Below are positions 33,389 to 41,739 of a DNA stretch of 64,000 nucleotides, piece by piece. A model generated the notes under the pieces. That model saw nothing but the letters and a program-made list of their open reading frames with translations, ran no database searches and was not told the DNA's origin. Origin of the DNA: Achromobacter xylosoxidans. Its GTDB lineage: Bacteria; Pseudomonadota; Gammaproteobacteria; Burkholderiales; Burkholderiaceae_B. Where the stretch lies: NCBI RefSeq assembly GCF_014490035.1, contig NZ_CP061008.1, positions 3,782,001 through 3,846,000 on the forward strand. Direction: 5' to 3'. Within the stretch, counting starts at the first letter, position 1; each line of letters starts with the position of its first letter. Position numbers and translations under genes: made by a program.

Positions 33389-34294
33389 ATGAATCCCTCA
33401 TCAGAACGCGTGGGCCTGGCCCAGATGGCCGCGGCGATGACCCTGTCCGGTACCCTGGGCGTGTTTGTGCTGGAGTCGGGGCAAAGCGCCTGGAACGTGG
33501 TTTTCTTCCGCTGCGTGTTCGGCGCCCTCTCCCTGTTCCTGTATTGCTGGGCGCGCGGCCTGCTCAAGCCGGGCCTGTTCACCGCCCGCACGCTGGCGCT
33601 GGCCCTGGCCGCGGGCGCCGCGCTGGTGCTGAACTGGGTGCTGCTGTTTTCCGCCTACCGGCTGGCGTCCATTTCGCTGGCCACCGCGGTCTACAACGTG
33701 CAGCCCTTCTTCCTGATCGGCCTGGGCGTGCTGTTCCTGGGCGAACGGCCCACGCGCGGCAAGCTGGCCTGGTCCGTGCTGGCCTTCGCCGGCCTGATGC
33801 TGGTGCTGCGCCTGTCCGACGCGGGCGGCGCGGACGGCCGGGCCTACCTGTCGGGGCTGATGCTGGGGCTGGGCGCGGCGGCGCTCTATGGCGTCACCGC
33901 CATCATCGTCAAGCGGCTCAAGCACATTCCGCCGCAGGTGCTGGCGCTGGTGCAGGTGACGCTGGGCGCGGTGATGCTGCTGCCCATGGCGGACTTCAAC
34001 GCCCTGCCCGCCGCGCCCCTGCAATGGAGCTATCTGGTGGCGCTGGGGCTGATCCACACCTGCCTGATGTACATCCTGATGTACTCGGCCATCCAGAAGC
34101 TGCCGACCACGTCCACCGCCGCGTTGAGCTTCATCTATCCCGCCGTCGCCATCCTGCTGGACTTCGTGGTCTACGGACACCGCATGGACGCCACGCAGAT
34201 CGCGGGCGTGGCCATGATCTTCCTGGCGGCGGCGGGCGTGAGCCTGAACTGGAGCTGGCGCCTGCCGGGGCGGCCGCGCGCGGGCACGGCCTGA
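33389..34294 (+). CDS. DMT-family permease (two EamA domains)
   Basis: The 301-residue protein has ten hydrophobic helices in two EamA repeats (residues about 10-140 and 155-290). Typical features are RLASISLATAVYNVQPFFLIGLG ending the first repeat, and a STAALSFIYPAVAILLDFVVY helix in the second. EamA proteins of this sort export amino acids or other metabolites. A CTGGAG ribosome-binding site precedes the ATG. The adjacent divergent Lrp-type regulator supports amino-acid efflux, though the substrate is not readable. A GCCCCGG/CCGGGGC hairpin at 34317-34337, without a T run, follows the gene. Confidence 0.88.
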   Translation: MNPSSERVGLAQMAAAMTLSGTLGVFVLESGQSAWNVVFFRCVFGALSLFLYCWARGLLKPGLFTARTLALALAAGAALVLNWVLLFSAYRLASISLATAVYNVQPFFLIGLGVLFLGERPTRGKLAWSVLAFAGLMLVLRLSDAGGADGRAYLSGLMLGLGAAALYGVTAIIVKRLKHIPPQVLALVQVTLGAVMLLPMADFNALPAAPLQWSYLVALGLIHTCLMYILMYSAIQKLPTTSTAALSFIYPAVAILLDFVVYGHRMDATQIAGVAMIFLAAAGVSLNWSWRLPGRPRAGTA

Positions 34295-34442
34295 ATGCGG
34301 GCCGCGGCATGGGCAAGCCCCGGGCCGCCACCGGGGCAAACCCGTACCCGCCCCCCGGTTATTGGGGCCGGCGCCAACCCGGCCCCGCTATCATGGCTTT
34401 TCCCTGCGCCGGCCGCCGCCGGCGCAACGCACAGGACATCCC

Positions 34443-35144
34443 ATGATCGATCTCTACTACTGGACCACCCCCAACGGCCACAAGATCACGCTGTTCCTCG
34501 AAGAAACCGGCCTGCCCTACAAGATCCATCCGGTGAACATCGGCCGCGGCGATCAGTTCAAGCCCGAGTTCCTGGCGATCGCGCCGAACAACCGCATTCC
34601 GGCGATCGTCGACCAGGCCCCGGCCGGCGGCGGCGCGCCGATCTCGCTGTTCGAGTCGGGCGCCATCCTGCTGTACCTGGCCGAGAAGACCGGCCGCTTC
34701 CTGCCCGCCGACCTGCGCGGCCGCGCCGAAGTGTCGCAATGGCTCTTCTGGCAGATGGGCGGCCTGGGTCCCATGGCCGGCCAGAACCACCACTTTTCCG
34801 GCTACGCGCAAGAGCGCATTCCTTACGCCATCGACCGCTACGTCAAGGAAACCAACCGTCTCTACGGCGTATTGAACAAGCGCCTGGCGGACCGCGAATT
34901 CGTCGCCGGCGACTATTCCATCGCCGACATGGCGGCCTACCCCTGGATCGTGCCGCACGCCAAGCAGGGCCAGGACCTGAACGAGTTCCCGCACCTCAAG
35001 CGTTGGTTCGACGCCATTGCGGCCCGCCCCGCCACGCAGCGCGCCTATGCCCTGGCCGACACCATCAATACGGCGCCCTCCGTCAGCGACGAGGAATCGC
35101 GCCGCATCCTGTTCGGCCAGACCGCCCAGAACACCGCCCGCTGA
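34443..35144 (+). CDS. Glutathione S-transferase, YfcG/YghU-like disulfide-bond oxidoreductase
   Basis: The 233-residue protein has an N-terminal thioredoxin-fold GST domain starting IDLYYWTTPNGHKITLFLEE and the conserved ISLFESGAILLYLAEK, plus an all-helical C-terminal domain with VAGDYSIADMAAYPW. The TPNGHK loop is characteristic of the Nu-class YfcG group, which binds two glutathiones and reduces disulfides rather than conjugating xenobiotics. The ATG at 34443 follows the annotated family N-terminus; the preceding frame extension is arginine/proline-rich. It opens a co-directional run with GNAT, lplB, lplA and a lipoprotein. Confidence 0.92.
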   Translation: MIDLYYWTTPNGHKITLFLEETGLPYKIHPVNIGRGDQFKPEFLAIAPNNRIPAIVDQAPAGGGAPISLFESGAILLYLAEKTGRFLPADLRGRAEVSQWLFWQMGGLGPMAGQNHHFSGYAQERIPYAIDRYVKETNRLYGVLNKRLADREFVAGDYSIADMAAYPWIVPHAKQGQDLNEFPHLKRWFDAIAARPATQRAYALADTINTAPSVSDEESRRILFGQTAQNTAR

Positions 35145-35154
35145 AGGAGCCGCC

Positions 35155-35619
35155 ATGCCCGACCCGCAACTGGTTTTCCGCCGCGCGCGCCTGGGGGATC
35201 TGCCGGGCATCGTCGCCCTGCTGGCCGATGACGAGCTCGGCGCCACGCGCGAGAATCCCGCGCTGCCGCTGGACCCGCGCTATGCTGCCGCCTTTGCCGC
35301 AATCGGCCAGGATTCCAATCAATTCCTGGCCGTGGTCGAGCAGGACTCGCAACTGGTCGGCTGTTTGCAGTTATCGTTCATACCCGGCCTGTCGCGGCTG
35401 GGCCAGTGGCGCGGGCAGATCGAGAGCGTGCGCATCGCCTCGTCCTCGCGCGGCGCCGGCCTCGGACGCAGGATGTTCGAGTGGGCGATCGAGCAATGCC
35501 GCACCCAGGGCTGCAGCCTGGTGCAGCTGACCACCGACCGCGCCCGCCCCGATGCGCGCAGGTTCTATGAGAGCCTGGGCTTCAAGGCCAGCCACGACGG
35601 CATGAAGCTCAGCCTGTAG
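35155..35619 (+). CDS. GNAT-family N-acetyltransferase
   Basis: This 154-residue acetyltransferase shows the GNAT fold: an N-terminal LVFRRARLGDLPGIVALL, a central beta-4 strand (IESVRIASSSRGAGLGRRMFEWAI, spread over residues about 85-110) in which RGAGLG is the acetyl-CoA pyrophosphate loop, and a C-terminal RARPDARRFYESLGF. Substrate is not assignable; such short GNATs modify small amines or protein N-termini. AAGGAG lies 5 bases before the ATG. It sits 10 bases after the GST stop and 30 bases before lplB, so it is probably part of the same transcript. Confidence 0.9.
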   Translation: MPDPQLVFRRARLGDLPGIVALLADDELGATRENPALPLDPRYAAAFAAIGQDSNQFLAVVEQDSQLVGCLQLSFIPGLSRLGQWRGQIESVRIASSSRGAGLGRRMFEWAIEQCRTQGCSLVQLTTDRARPDARRFYESLGFKASHDGMKLSL

Positions 35620-35649
35620 TTTTTCAGTACTGATTTGGAAGGAACGCCC

Positions 35650-35925
35650 ATGCATGGCGAATACAAAGTCCCCGGCGGCAAACTGGTCGTCGCGGATCTG
35701 GAAGTGCGCGACGGCCGCCTGGCCGACGTGCGCATCAGCGGCGACTTTTTTCTTGAACCGCCCGAGGCCCTGGACGCCATCAACAGCGGCCTGAACGGCC
35801 TGCCGGCCGATGCCGGCGAACTGGAACTGGCGCTGGCCGTGCAGTCGGCGCTGCCCGCCGATGCCGAAATGTTCGGCTTCTCGGCCGAGGCCGTCGCCGT
35901 GGTGCTGCGGAGGGCGCTGGCATGA
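35650..35925 (+). CDS. lplB: Lipoate ligase accessory domain as a separate small protein (LplB-like)
   Basis: The 91-residue protein resembles the C-terminal accessory domain of lipoate-protein ligase: it begins GEYKVPGGKLVVADLEV and includes ISGDFFLEPPEALDAINSGL. In most bacteria this domain is fused to the catalytic part of LplA. Here it is an independent gene placed before the catalytic gene, whose ATG overlaps its stop (ATGA). GGAAGGA lies 7 bases before the chosen ATG at 35650. In archaeal two-component systems (Thermoplasma LplA/LplB) the small subunit is required for lipoate adenylation, and the same is inferred here. Confidence 0.82.
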   Translation: MHGEYKVPGGKLVVADLEVRDGRLADVRISGDFFLEPPEALDAINSGLNGLPADAGELELALAVQSALPADAEMFGFSAEAVAVVLRRALA

Positions 35926-36698
35926 CGCGCACCGACTGGAACGACTACGACTGGCAACTGATCCATGAAGGGCCGCAAGACCCGGTGCTGCACATGGCGC
36001 TGGACGCCGTCATCACCGACGAGGTCGGCGCCGGCCTGCGCCCGCCCACCCTGCGCATCTGGGAATGGGCGGCGCCCGCGGTCGTGATCGGCCGCTTCCA
36101 ATCGCTCAAGAACGAAGTCGACCCCGACGGCGCGCGCCGCCACGGCATCCAGGTCGTGCGCCGCGTCAGCGGCGGCGGCGCGATGTTCATGGAGCCCGGC
36201 AACTCCATCACCTATTCGCTCAGCGCCCCGCAGGCGCTGGTGCACGGCATGAGCTTCCAGGAGTCCTACGCCTTCCTGGACGCCTGGGTGCTGACCGCCT
36301 TGCAGGGCCTGGGCATCAAGGCCTGGTACCAGCCGCTCAACGACATCGCCTCGGACATCGGCAAGATCGGCGGCGCGGCGCAGGCCCGCCGCGGCGGCGC
36401 GGTGCTGCACCACGTCACCATGTCCTACGACATCGACGCGGATAAAATGGTCGAGGTCCTGCGCATCGGCCGCGAAAAACTGTCCGACAAAGGCACCACC
36501 AGCGCCAAGAAGCGCGTCGATCCCTTGCGCACCCAGACCGGGCTGGCGCGGGAAGTGATCATTGACCGCATGGTGGAAACTTTTGCCGGCCTGCACCGTC
36601 TCACCCCCGGGCAGATAGGCAGCGACACGCTGGCGCGCGCGCAAGCGCAGGCGGCCGAGAAGTTCTCCACGCCCGAATGGACCGGCGTGGTGCCCTGA
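35922..36698 (+). CDS. lplA: Lipoate-protein ligase A, catalytic subunit only
   Basis: The 258-residue protein belongs to the BPL/LplA/LipB family. It has the RRVSGGGA motif (residues 80-87) and the Lys148-containing DIGKIGGAAQARRGGAVLHH block that binds the lipoyl adenylate. It lacks the C-terminal accessory domain of single-chain LplA, which the preceding gene encodes. It attaches scavenged lipoate (or octanoate) to E2 and GcvH subunits in the cytoplasm. The ATGA overlap with lplB implies equimolar synthesis. Confidence 0.9.
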   Translation: MTRTDWNDYDWQLIHEGPQDPVLHMALDAVITDEVGAGLRPPTLRIWEWAAPAVVIGRFQSLKNEVDPDGARRHGIQVVRRVSGGGAMFMEPGNSITYSLSAPQALVHGMSFQESYAFLDAWVLTALQGLGIKAWYQPLNDIASDIGKIGGAAQARRGGAVLHHVTMSYDIDADKMVEVLRIGREKLSDKGTTSAKKRVDPLRTQTGLAREVIIDRMVETFAGLHRLTPGQIGSDTLARAQAQAAEKFSTPEWTGVVP

Positions 36699-36732
36699 AC
36701 GGCCGCGCCCCGATTTTCTGGAGGTAGTTTCA

Positions 36733-37551
36733 ATGCGTCGCACATTCACGCCGCAAGGCGCGATAAGCGGTCTCATCCTGGGCGCGGCCCTGCTGGCGCT
36801 GGCGGGCTGCGGCAGCACGCCGCCCGCCGACATCACCCTGGCCGCGCAGGCGCCGGCCTCGGCGTCCACGCCGGAAAAAGTCGGCGACCTGTCCACCGAG
36901 CGCATCAAGTGGGCATCCAGCAAACCGGGCTGCGAGGGCGATTGCCCCCGCATCGAAATCGACAGCGTCGCGTTTCCAGGCATACCCAAGCTGACCGCGC
37001 TGGTGGACCACGTGCTGGCCTACATGACCGGCACCGACGCCAACCGCCGCGGCCCTTACGACACGCTGTCCGAATACACGCAGTATTTCTGGTCGGTCGC
37101 GCGTCCGCGCGACGCCACCTATTTCAAGGCCAGCGTGAAGGACACGGTGGGTGACGTCGTGGCCGTGGAACTGCACACCGAACAATTCATCACCGGCGCC
37201 GCGCACGGCATTCCGGCCACCCAGTACCTGAACTGGGAACGCAGCCGCGGCCGCGTGATGAGCCTGGAAGAAGCCTTGATACCGGGGCGCCATCCGCAAT
37301 ACGTGGCGGCGCTGCGCCAGGCGCACGCCAAGTGGCTGGCCGGCAATCCGGACGCGCGCCGCGATCCGGCGGCCTACAACAAGATGTGGCCGTTCCAGGA
37401 AAGCGACAACTACGCGTTGACGCGCGACGGCATCGTGGTCAAGTACGACGCCTATTCCATCGCGCCGTATTCGCACGGCGAACCCGAGCTGAGCATTCCC
37501 TATGCGGAACTGCGCGGGATCCTGAAGCCGGAACTGCTGCCGGCTTCGTAG
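36733..37551 (+). CDS. DUF3298/RsiV-like lipoprotein
   Basis: The 272-residue protein starts with a lipoprotein signal whose lipobox is LAGC (MRRTFTPQGAISGLILGAALLALAGC in two parts; Cys about residue 26). The body contains a DUF3298-type segment: VELHTEQFITGAAHGIPATQYLNWE followed by LEEALIP and a late NYALTRDGIVVKYDAYSIAPYSHGEPELSIPYAEL block (parts quoted). The GxAHG and PYSxG motifs are typical. In Gram-positives related domains bind lysozyme (RsiV); in proteobacteria the role is unknown. GGAGG precedes the ATG. It may be co-transcribed with lplBA. Confidence 0.8.
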   Translation: MRRTFTPQGAISGLILGAALLALAGCGSTPPADITLAAQAPASASTPEKVGDLSTERIKWASSKPGCEGDCPRIEIDSVAFPGIPKLTALVDHVLAYMTGTDANRRGPYDTLSEYTQYFWSVARPRDATYFKASVKDTVGDVVAVELHTEQFITGAAHGIPATQYLNWERSRGRVMSLEEALIPGRHPQYVAALRQAHAKWLAGNPDARRDPAAYNKMWPFQESDNYALTRDGIVVKYDAYSIAPYSHGEPELSIPYAELRGILKPELLPAS

Positions 37552-37563
37552 GCCGCCCCCGGA

Positions 37564-37588
37564 AGCGCCCGCGGCCTGCGCGGGCGCT
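37564..37588. terminator. Strong G/C hairpin between converging genes
   Basis: AGCGCCCGCG and CGCGGGCGCT form a perfect 10-bp stem with a 5-base loop just after the lipoprotein stop. There is no T run, so it is at best an imperfect terminator. Confidence 0.45.
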
Positions 37589-37615
37589 CCCTGCGGCAGC
37601 GAACCGGGGTTCGGT

Positions 37616-37693
37616 TGAGCGGACTGAGGATGGAGCTAGGGAGGTGGCCGCTTTTTTCGCGTCTGTGGCCGGGTAAGACGCCCAGTCCGCTCA
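37616..37693. repeat. 11-bp inverted repeat flanking a T-rich spacer
   Basis: TGAGCGGACTG (37616-37626) is repeated inverted as CAGTCCGCTCA (37683-37693), with 56 bases between including a run of six T. It lies between the ends of the lipoprotein and porin genes. It may fold as a long stem or be a remnant of a small mobile repeat; purpose unknown. Confidence 0.5.
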
Positions 37694-37748
37694 GTGCAAC
37701 CGCGGCGGCAGGACGGCGCCCACGCGCCGCCCTTGCGCGCCTCTCGTC

Positions 37749-38858
37749 TTAGAAGCGGTGACGCACGCCCACCATGGCCACCGTGCTCTTCACGCCGTCG
37801 GTGAACGCGAAGTTGGTGGCATACGAACCCAAGGCGTACAGGTTGGTGCGCTTGGACAGGTTGTAGGTGTAGCCCAGGCTGTAGATGTTCATGGTGGCGT
37901 CGTCGCCGGTCAGCTTGGTGCTGTCCGTGTCGGCGCGCTGCCACGACGCCAGGAGGTTGCTGGCGCCGCCGATCGGCACGCTCAGGCCCACCAGGTAGGA
38001 ATTGGCCTTGAAGCCCGACACCGCGACGTTGGTGCCAAAACCCTTGGCCGTGGGGCTGCCGCTGCCGAAGGCATTGGCGCCCTGGCCGGTGAACCAGCCG
38101 TCACGCGTCTGGCCGTAGGCCAGCGCCAGCTTCAGCACTTCGAAATCGTACGAACCGCCGATCATCCACGACTTGGGCGTGGCGTCGGCGTTCAACTGGT
38201 TCGCCGGGTTCAGCTGGTCATACGTCAGCGCCACGTTCACCGGGCCGCTGACATAGCGCAGGCCGGTGGTGATGGCGCGGGTGTTGTCGGCGGTCTTGAA
38301 GCCGGTCTGCGCGGTGGTCGTGTCGGAAGCATTGAACGAATAGCCGATGCCGAACTGCAGGCCGCTGAACGACGGCGTCGAGTACTGCACCATGTTGTCG
38401 TAGCGGACCGTGTTGGCGGCGCTGAAGGCCACGCCGACGTTGGCCTGGCCGTAGCTGCCGCCGAACGGATCGATCGCGGCGAAGTACTTCGAGGCGATGT
38501 TGGTCTGACGACCCAGTTCCAGAAGGCCCCACGAGGTGCTCTTCAGGCCGATGGTGGCTTGGCGGCCGAACAGGCGGCTGTTTTGGCCCGACGTGCCGTT
38601 GGCCGAGTTGAAACCGCTTTCCAGCGTGAACACGGCGCTCAGGCCATCGCCCAGGTCCTCGGCGCCGCGCAGGCCCCAGCGCGAACCGCTGGACACGCCA
38701 TTGACCATGCCAACCTTGGACTCATGGTAACCGTCGCCCTTGATGCGCTGGTAGCCGATACCCGTATCGATCAGGCCGTAGAGCGTCACCGAGGTTTCCG
38801 CTTGCGCCGTTGCGCCGAAGGCAGCCAGCATCGCGGTGACGAACAAAGTCTTTTTCAT
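37749..38858 (-). CDS. General porin (OmpC-like, betaproteobacterial type)
   Basis: The 369-residue outer-membrane protein begins with a Sec signal (MKKTLFVTAMLAAFGATAQA, cleavage before ETSVTLYG) and ends GVRHRF, with the C-terminal Phe needed for BAM recognition. Beta-strand repeats and the sequence VTLYGLIDTGIGYQ and SRWGLRGAEDLGDGLSAVFTLESGF are diagnostic of the Bordetella/Burkholderia/Neisseria porin family. It should form a trimeric 16-stranded barrel allowing passive diffusion of small hydrophilic solutes. No neighbour shares its operon. The start codon is at 38858; upstream lies a 346-base intergenic region. Confidence 0.95.
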   Translation of the reverse strand: MKKTLFVTAMLAAFGATAQAETSVTLYGLIDTGIGYQRIKGDGYHESKVGMVNGVSSGSRWGLRGAEDLGDGLSAVFTLESGFNSANGTSGQNSRLFGRQATIGLKSTSWGLLELGRQTNIASKYFAAIDPFGGSYGQANVGVAFSAANTVRYDNMVQYSTPSFSGLQFGIGYSFNASDTTTAQTGFKTADNTRAITTGLRYVSGPVNVALTYDQLNPANQLNADATPKSWMIGGSYDFEVLKLALAYGQTRDGWFTGQGANAFGSGSPTAKGFGTNVAVSGFKANSYLVGLSVPIGGASNLLASWQRADTDSTKLTGDDATMNIYSLGYTYNLSKRTNLYALGSYATNFAFTDGVKSTVAMVGVRHRF

Positions 38859-39204
38859 TGCAAATTCCCATTGATTGAACAGACATGCGCATCCGGGCTG
38901 GCACGCATCGCGTGCGGCGCGCTCGGCGCATGGCAGGAACGAATTCTAGGGACGCAATGTGTCAGTTCTGGTTACGCAAGCTGGGAAAATCCCTAGGCTG
39001 CAAAAAAGCGCCCGGGATGTGGCGCACCGCCGACAGCCCGCATGCCATCGCGCGGCGCCCGCAAGCCTGCAATACCGGTGTGCTATTCGTGCGCGTTGCG
39101 CTTGCGGACGCGCAAATGGAAATCGCCCCTTGCGGGGCGATTTCCGTTTTTGTCTCCCTGCCCTCCTCGGCGCGGCGTCCGGGGACGCCCCGCCGTATCC
39201 GGTA
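38859..39204. other. Intergenic region between porin start and gdhA end
   Basis: No gene is seen in this stretch. It contains a strong terminator at 39118-39151. On the minus strand, TAGAAT (38948-38943) could be a porin -10 element, but no good -35 is present. CTAGGG (38946-38951) and CCCTAG (38991-38996) form a short inverted repeat around it, a possible regulator site. All weak except the terminator. Confidence 0.5.
39118..39151. terminator. Rho-independent terminator after gdhA
   Basis: GGAAATCGCCCC and GGGGCGATTTCC form a perfect 12-bp stem with a TTGC loop. On the plus strand it is followed by GTTTTT; on the minus strand, the gdhA direction, by ATTTGCG. It probably works in both directions. 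Confidence 0.8.
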
Positions 39205-40494
39205 TCAGGGGTACAGGCCGCGCACCTGGCGCGCTTGCAGGATGCGCGTGCAAGCGACGATGAACGCCGCCGTGCGCAGCGTGACCTTGTGTTCCTTGGC
39301 CACTTGCGACACCGACGCGTAGGCTTCGCGCATCAGGCGCTCCAGGCGCTGGTTGATCTCGTCCTCGCTCCAGAAGAAGCTGGAGAAGTCCTGCACCCAT
39401 TCGAAGTAGCTGACCGTCACGCCGCCAGCGTTGGCCAGCACGTCCGGCACCACGTACACGCCGTGTTCGGCCAGGATGTCGTCCGCTTCCGGCGTGGTCG
39501 GGCCGTTGGCGCCTTCCACCACGATCTTCGCGCGCACCTTGGCGGCGTTGTCGGCGGTGATCTGGCTTTCCAGGGCGGCCGGGATCAGGAATTCGGTTTC
39601 CAGCGTCCAGAATTCAGCCTTGTCCATGGCCTGGCCGCCGGAGAAGCCGCCCACGCCGCCATGCTGCGACACGTAGGACAGCAGCTTGTGCACGTCCAGG
39701 CCCGCCGGATTGTGGACGGTGCCGGTGTGGTCCTGCGCGGCGATGACCTTGGCGCCGGCTTCATGGAACAGACGGGCGGCGGTGCCGCCCACGTTGCCGA
39801 AGCCCTGCACCACCACGCGCGCCTTGGACACGTCGATGTTGAGGTCGCGCGCGGCTTCGCAGCCCACCACGAACACGCCGCGGCCGGTGGCCTCGACGCG
39901 GCCCAGGCTGCCGCCCAGCGCGATCGGCTTGCCGGTGACCACGCCCGTGGCGGTGGCGCCTTCGTTCATGGAGTACGTGTCCATCATCCAGGCCATGGTC
40001 TGGGCGTTGGTGTTCACGTCGGGCGCCGGGATGTCCTTGGACGGTCCGATGATGACGCCGATTTCCGAGGTGTAGCGGCGCGTCATGCGCTCGAGTTCGG
40101 AGGCCGACAGCTTGCGCGGATCGACGCGCACGCCGCCCTTGGCGCCGCCGTAGGGCAGGTTCACCGCGGCGTTCTTGATCGACATCCAGGCCGCCAGCGC
40201 CATCACTTCGGAGAGCGTGACGTCCTGGTGGAAACGCACGCCGCCCTTGCCGGGGCCGCGCGAGGTGTTGTGCTGGACGCGGTAGCCCTCGAAGTGGGCG
40301 ATGCTGCCGTTGTCGAGTTCGATCGGCACGTCGACGATCAGGGAACGCTTCGGGCGCTTCAGGGTCTCGACCCAACGCGCCAGCGAACCAAGATACGGGG
40401 TGACCCGGTCGACTTGTTGCAGGTAGTTGCCCCAGGGACCGAGGTCCTCGGCGTTCAGATAAGACGGCAATGCGTGGGTGGGAGTTTGAGACAT
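39205..40494 (-). CDS. gdhA: Glutamate dehydrogenase (Glu/Leu/Phe/Val family)
   Basis: The 429-residue enzyme interconverts glutamate with 2-oxoglutarate and ammonia. The catalytic-Lys region [14 protein letters not shown] is visible near residue 105, the substrate-side [13 protein letters not shown] before it, and the Rossmann motif [10 protein letters not shown] near residue 215. Length matches the hexameric small GDHs (about 420-450). CAGGAG lies 9 bases before the ATG at 40494, favouring it over the extension to 40533. Coenzyme preference cannot be set by eye. It lies downstream of hutG, whose product is glutamate, though a terminator separates them. Confidence 0.93.
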   Translation of the reverse strand: MSQTPTHALPSYLNAEDLGPWGNYLQQVDRVTPYLGSLARWVETLKRPKRSLIVDVPIELDNGSIAHFEGYRVQHNTSRGPGKGGVRFHQDVTLSEVMALAAWMSIKNAAVNLPYGGAKGGVRVDPRKLSASELERMTRRYTSEIGVIIGPSKDIPAPDVNTNAQTMAWMMDTYSMNEGATATGVVTGKPIALGGSLGRVEATGRGVFVVGCEAARDLNIDVSKARVVVQGFGNVGGTAARLFHEAGAKVIAAQDHTGTVHNPAGLDVHKLLSYVSQHGGVGGFSGGQAMDKAEFWTLETEFLIPAALESQITADNAAKVRAKIVVEGANGPTTPEADDILAEHGVYVVPDVLANAGGVTVSYFEWVQDFSSFFWSEDEINQRLERLMREAYASVSQVAKEHKVTLRTAAFIVACTRILQARQVRGLYP

Positions 40495-40536
40495 GAGCTG
40501 GCTCTCCTGACAAAGTTGCGCCATTTTATCCACGAA

Positions 40537-40589
40537 AGTTATAGCGTCCCCATTTAAAACGAAAATATTTTAATTAGGGACATATAACT
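40537..40589. promoter_or_regulatory. Large A/T-rich inverted repeat upstream of gdhA
   Basis: AGTTATAGCGTCCC (40537-40550) is mirrored by GGGACATATAACT (40577-40589) with one inserted base; the 26-base centre is almost pure A/T. It lies 43-95 bases upstream of the gdhA start, where a promoter and regulator site are expected. The regulator is unknown. Confidence 0.5.
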
Positions 40590-40714
40590 GTTGCGGCGGT
40601 TGAACGGGCCGCAAACCCAAGCCTGATGCTGCCCTTATCCTAAGCCGCCAAATCGGCAGCGTCCAGCCTGCCAGCCATAAGCCGCAAGCCCTTCCGCCCG
40701 CCATAAGGGGGATG

Positions 40715-40750
40715 AAAAACGGGGCGGTTTCCTCCCAGGAAACCGCCCCG
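40715..40750 (-). terminator. Rho-independent terminator after hutG
   Basis: On the minus strand CGGGGCGGTTTCC and GGAAACCGCCCCG form a perfect 13-bp stem with a 5-base loop, followed by TTTTTC. It ends the iclR-glnHPQ-hutG transcript. Confidence 0.88.
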
Positions 40751-40791
40751 CCCGATCCTGCTCCCATCCGAAGGATGAGGCGCCGGTCCGC

Positions 40792-41739
40792 TCAATCGTT
40801 CAACAACTGCCAGGCCAGGCGGGCGGCCGCCCGCGCGCCATGGCCGTCCTGGTCGAAACGCGGGTTGAACTCCGCCATGTCGGCCAGGCGCAGCTTGCCG
40901 CTGGCCTTGACCCGCAGCACGATTTCCTCGATCACCGGCAGCGGCACCCCATAGGGCGCCGGCGCCGACACCCCGGGCATGACCGCCGCGGGCAGCACGT
41001 CCAGGTCGATGGTCAGGTAGACGTGGCGCGCCCGGGCCAGCAAGGCGTCGACGTTGGCCAGGCGCGCCGCCAGGTGGCGCTCCTGCATGTCGCGGTCCTC
41101 GACCCAGACGGCGCCGACTTCAGCGGCGCGCGCATACAGCGCCGGCGTGTTGGCCAGCCGCGATACGCCCAGGCAGGCATATTGCAGGGCCCGCCCGCGT
41201 TCCTCGCAATAGCGCGAAATCTGGTCGAACGGCGTGCCGGAGCTGCCGGGCCGTCCGGTGCGCAGGTCGAAGTGCGCGTCCAGGTTCAGCACCAGCACGG
41301 GTTCCGTGTCACCGCGGGCGTCCAGCCAGCGCGCCAGCCCCTGGAAGCTGCCCCAGGCGATCTCGTGGCCGCCGCCCAGCACCAGCGGGCGGGCGCCCTG
41401 CTCCATCAGCTCCGCCACGCGCAGGCCCAACTGTTCCTGGGCGTCTTCGAGCCGGTCGCCTTCGCAGGCCACGTCGCCCGCGTCCAGCAGGCGCGTGAGG
41501 CCGTGAGCCGGCAGGCCCGCCAGGAACTTGCGGATGGCCGACGGCCCTTCGGCCGCGCCGATGCGGCCCTGGTTGCGGGCCACGCCGGCGTCGCAGGCAA
41601 AGCCCAGCAGCACCGCCTCGCCTTTGCGGGCTTGGCCGGCGGCCGCTTCGACGATATGCGCCAGGCGGCGCGTGTCGCCTTGTTCGGCGCTGTCGTCGCG
41701 GGCCTTCCACAAGCTTCGGTCGAATTGCGCCACGCTCAT
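40792..41739 (-). CDS. hutG: Formimidoylglutamase (ureohydrolase family)
   Basis: The 315-residue enzyme has all the arginase-family manganese ligands: His125 (GGGHE), Asp154, His156 and Asp158 (LDAHFDLR), and Asp245/Asp247 (TIDLDVLP). Family members cut guanidino or formimino groups. Features such as [19 protein letters not shown] and [20 protein letters not shown] resemble HutG, which hydrolyses N-formimidoyl-glutamate to glutamate and formamide, more than arginase or agmatinase. No other histidine-utilisation gene is nearby. Its ATG overlaps the glnQ stop (ATGA), coupling it to the amino-acid importer. Alternative call: a guanidino-acid ureohydrolase. Confidence 0.75.
   Translation of the reverse strand: MSVAQFDRSLWKARDDSAEQGDTRRLAHIVEAAAGQARKGEAVLLGFACDAGVARNQGRIGAAEGPSAIRKFLAGLPAHGLTRLLDAGDVACEGDRLEDAQEQLGLRVAELMEQGARPLVLGGGHEIAWGSFQGLARWLDARGDTEPVLVLNLDAHFDLRTGRPGSSGTPFDQISRYCEERGRALQYACLGVSRLANTPALYARAAEVGAVWVEDRDMQERHLAARLANVDALLARARHVYLTIDLDVLPAAVMPGVSAPAPYGVPLPVIEEIVLRVKASGKLRLADMAEFNPRFDQDGHGARAAARLAWQLLND

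Noticed and set aside
40792..41739. Arginase assignment
   Set aside because: The manganese ligands fit any ureohydrolase; the sequence around residues 50-95 and the coupling to an acidic/polar amino-acid importer fit formimidoylglutamase better.
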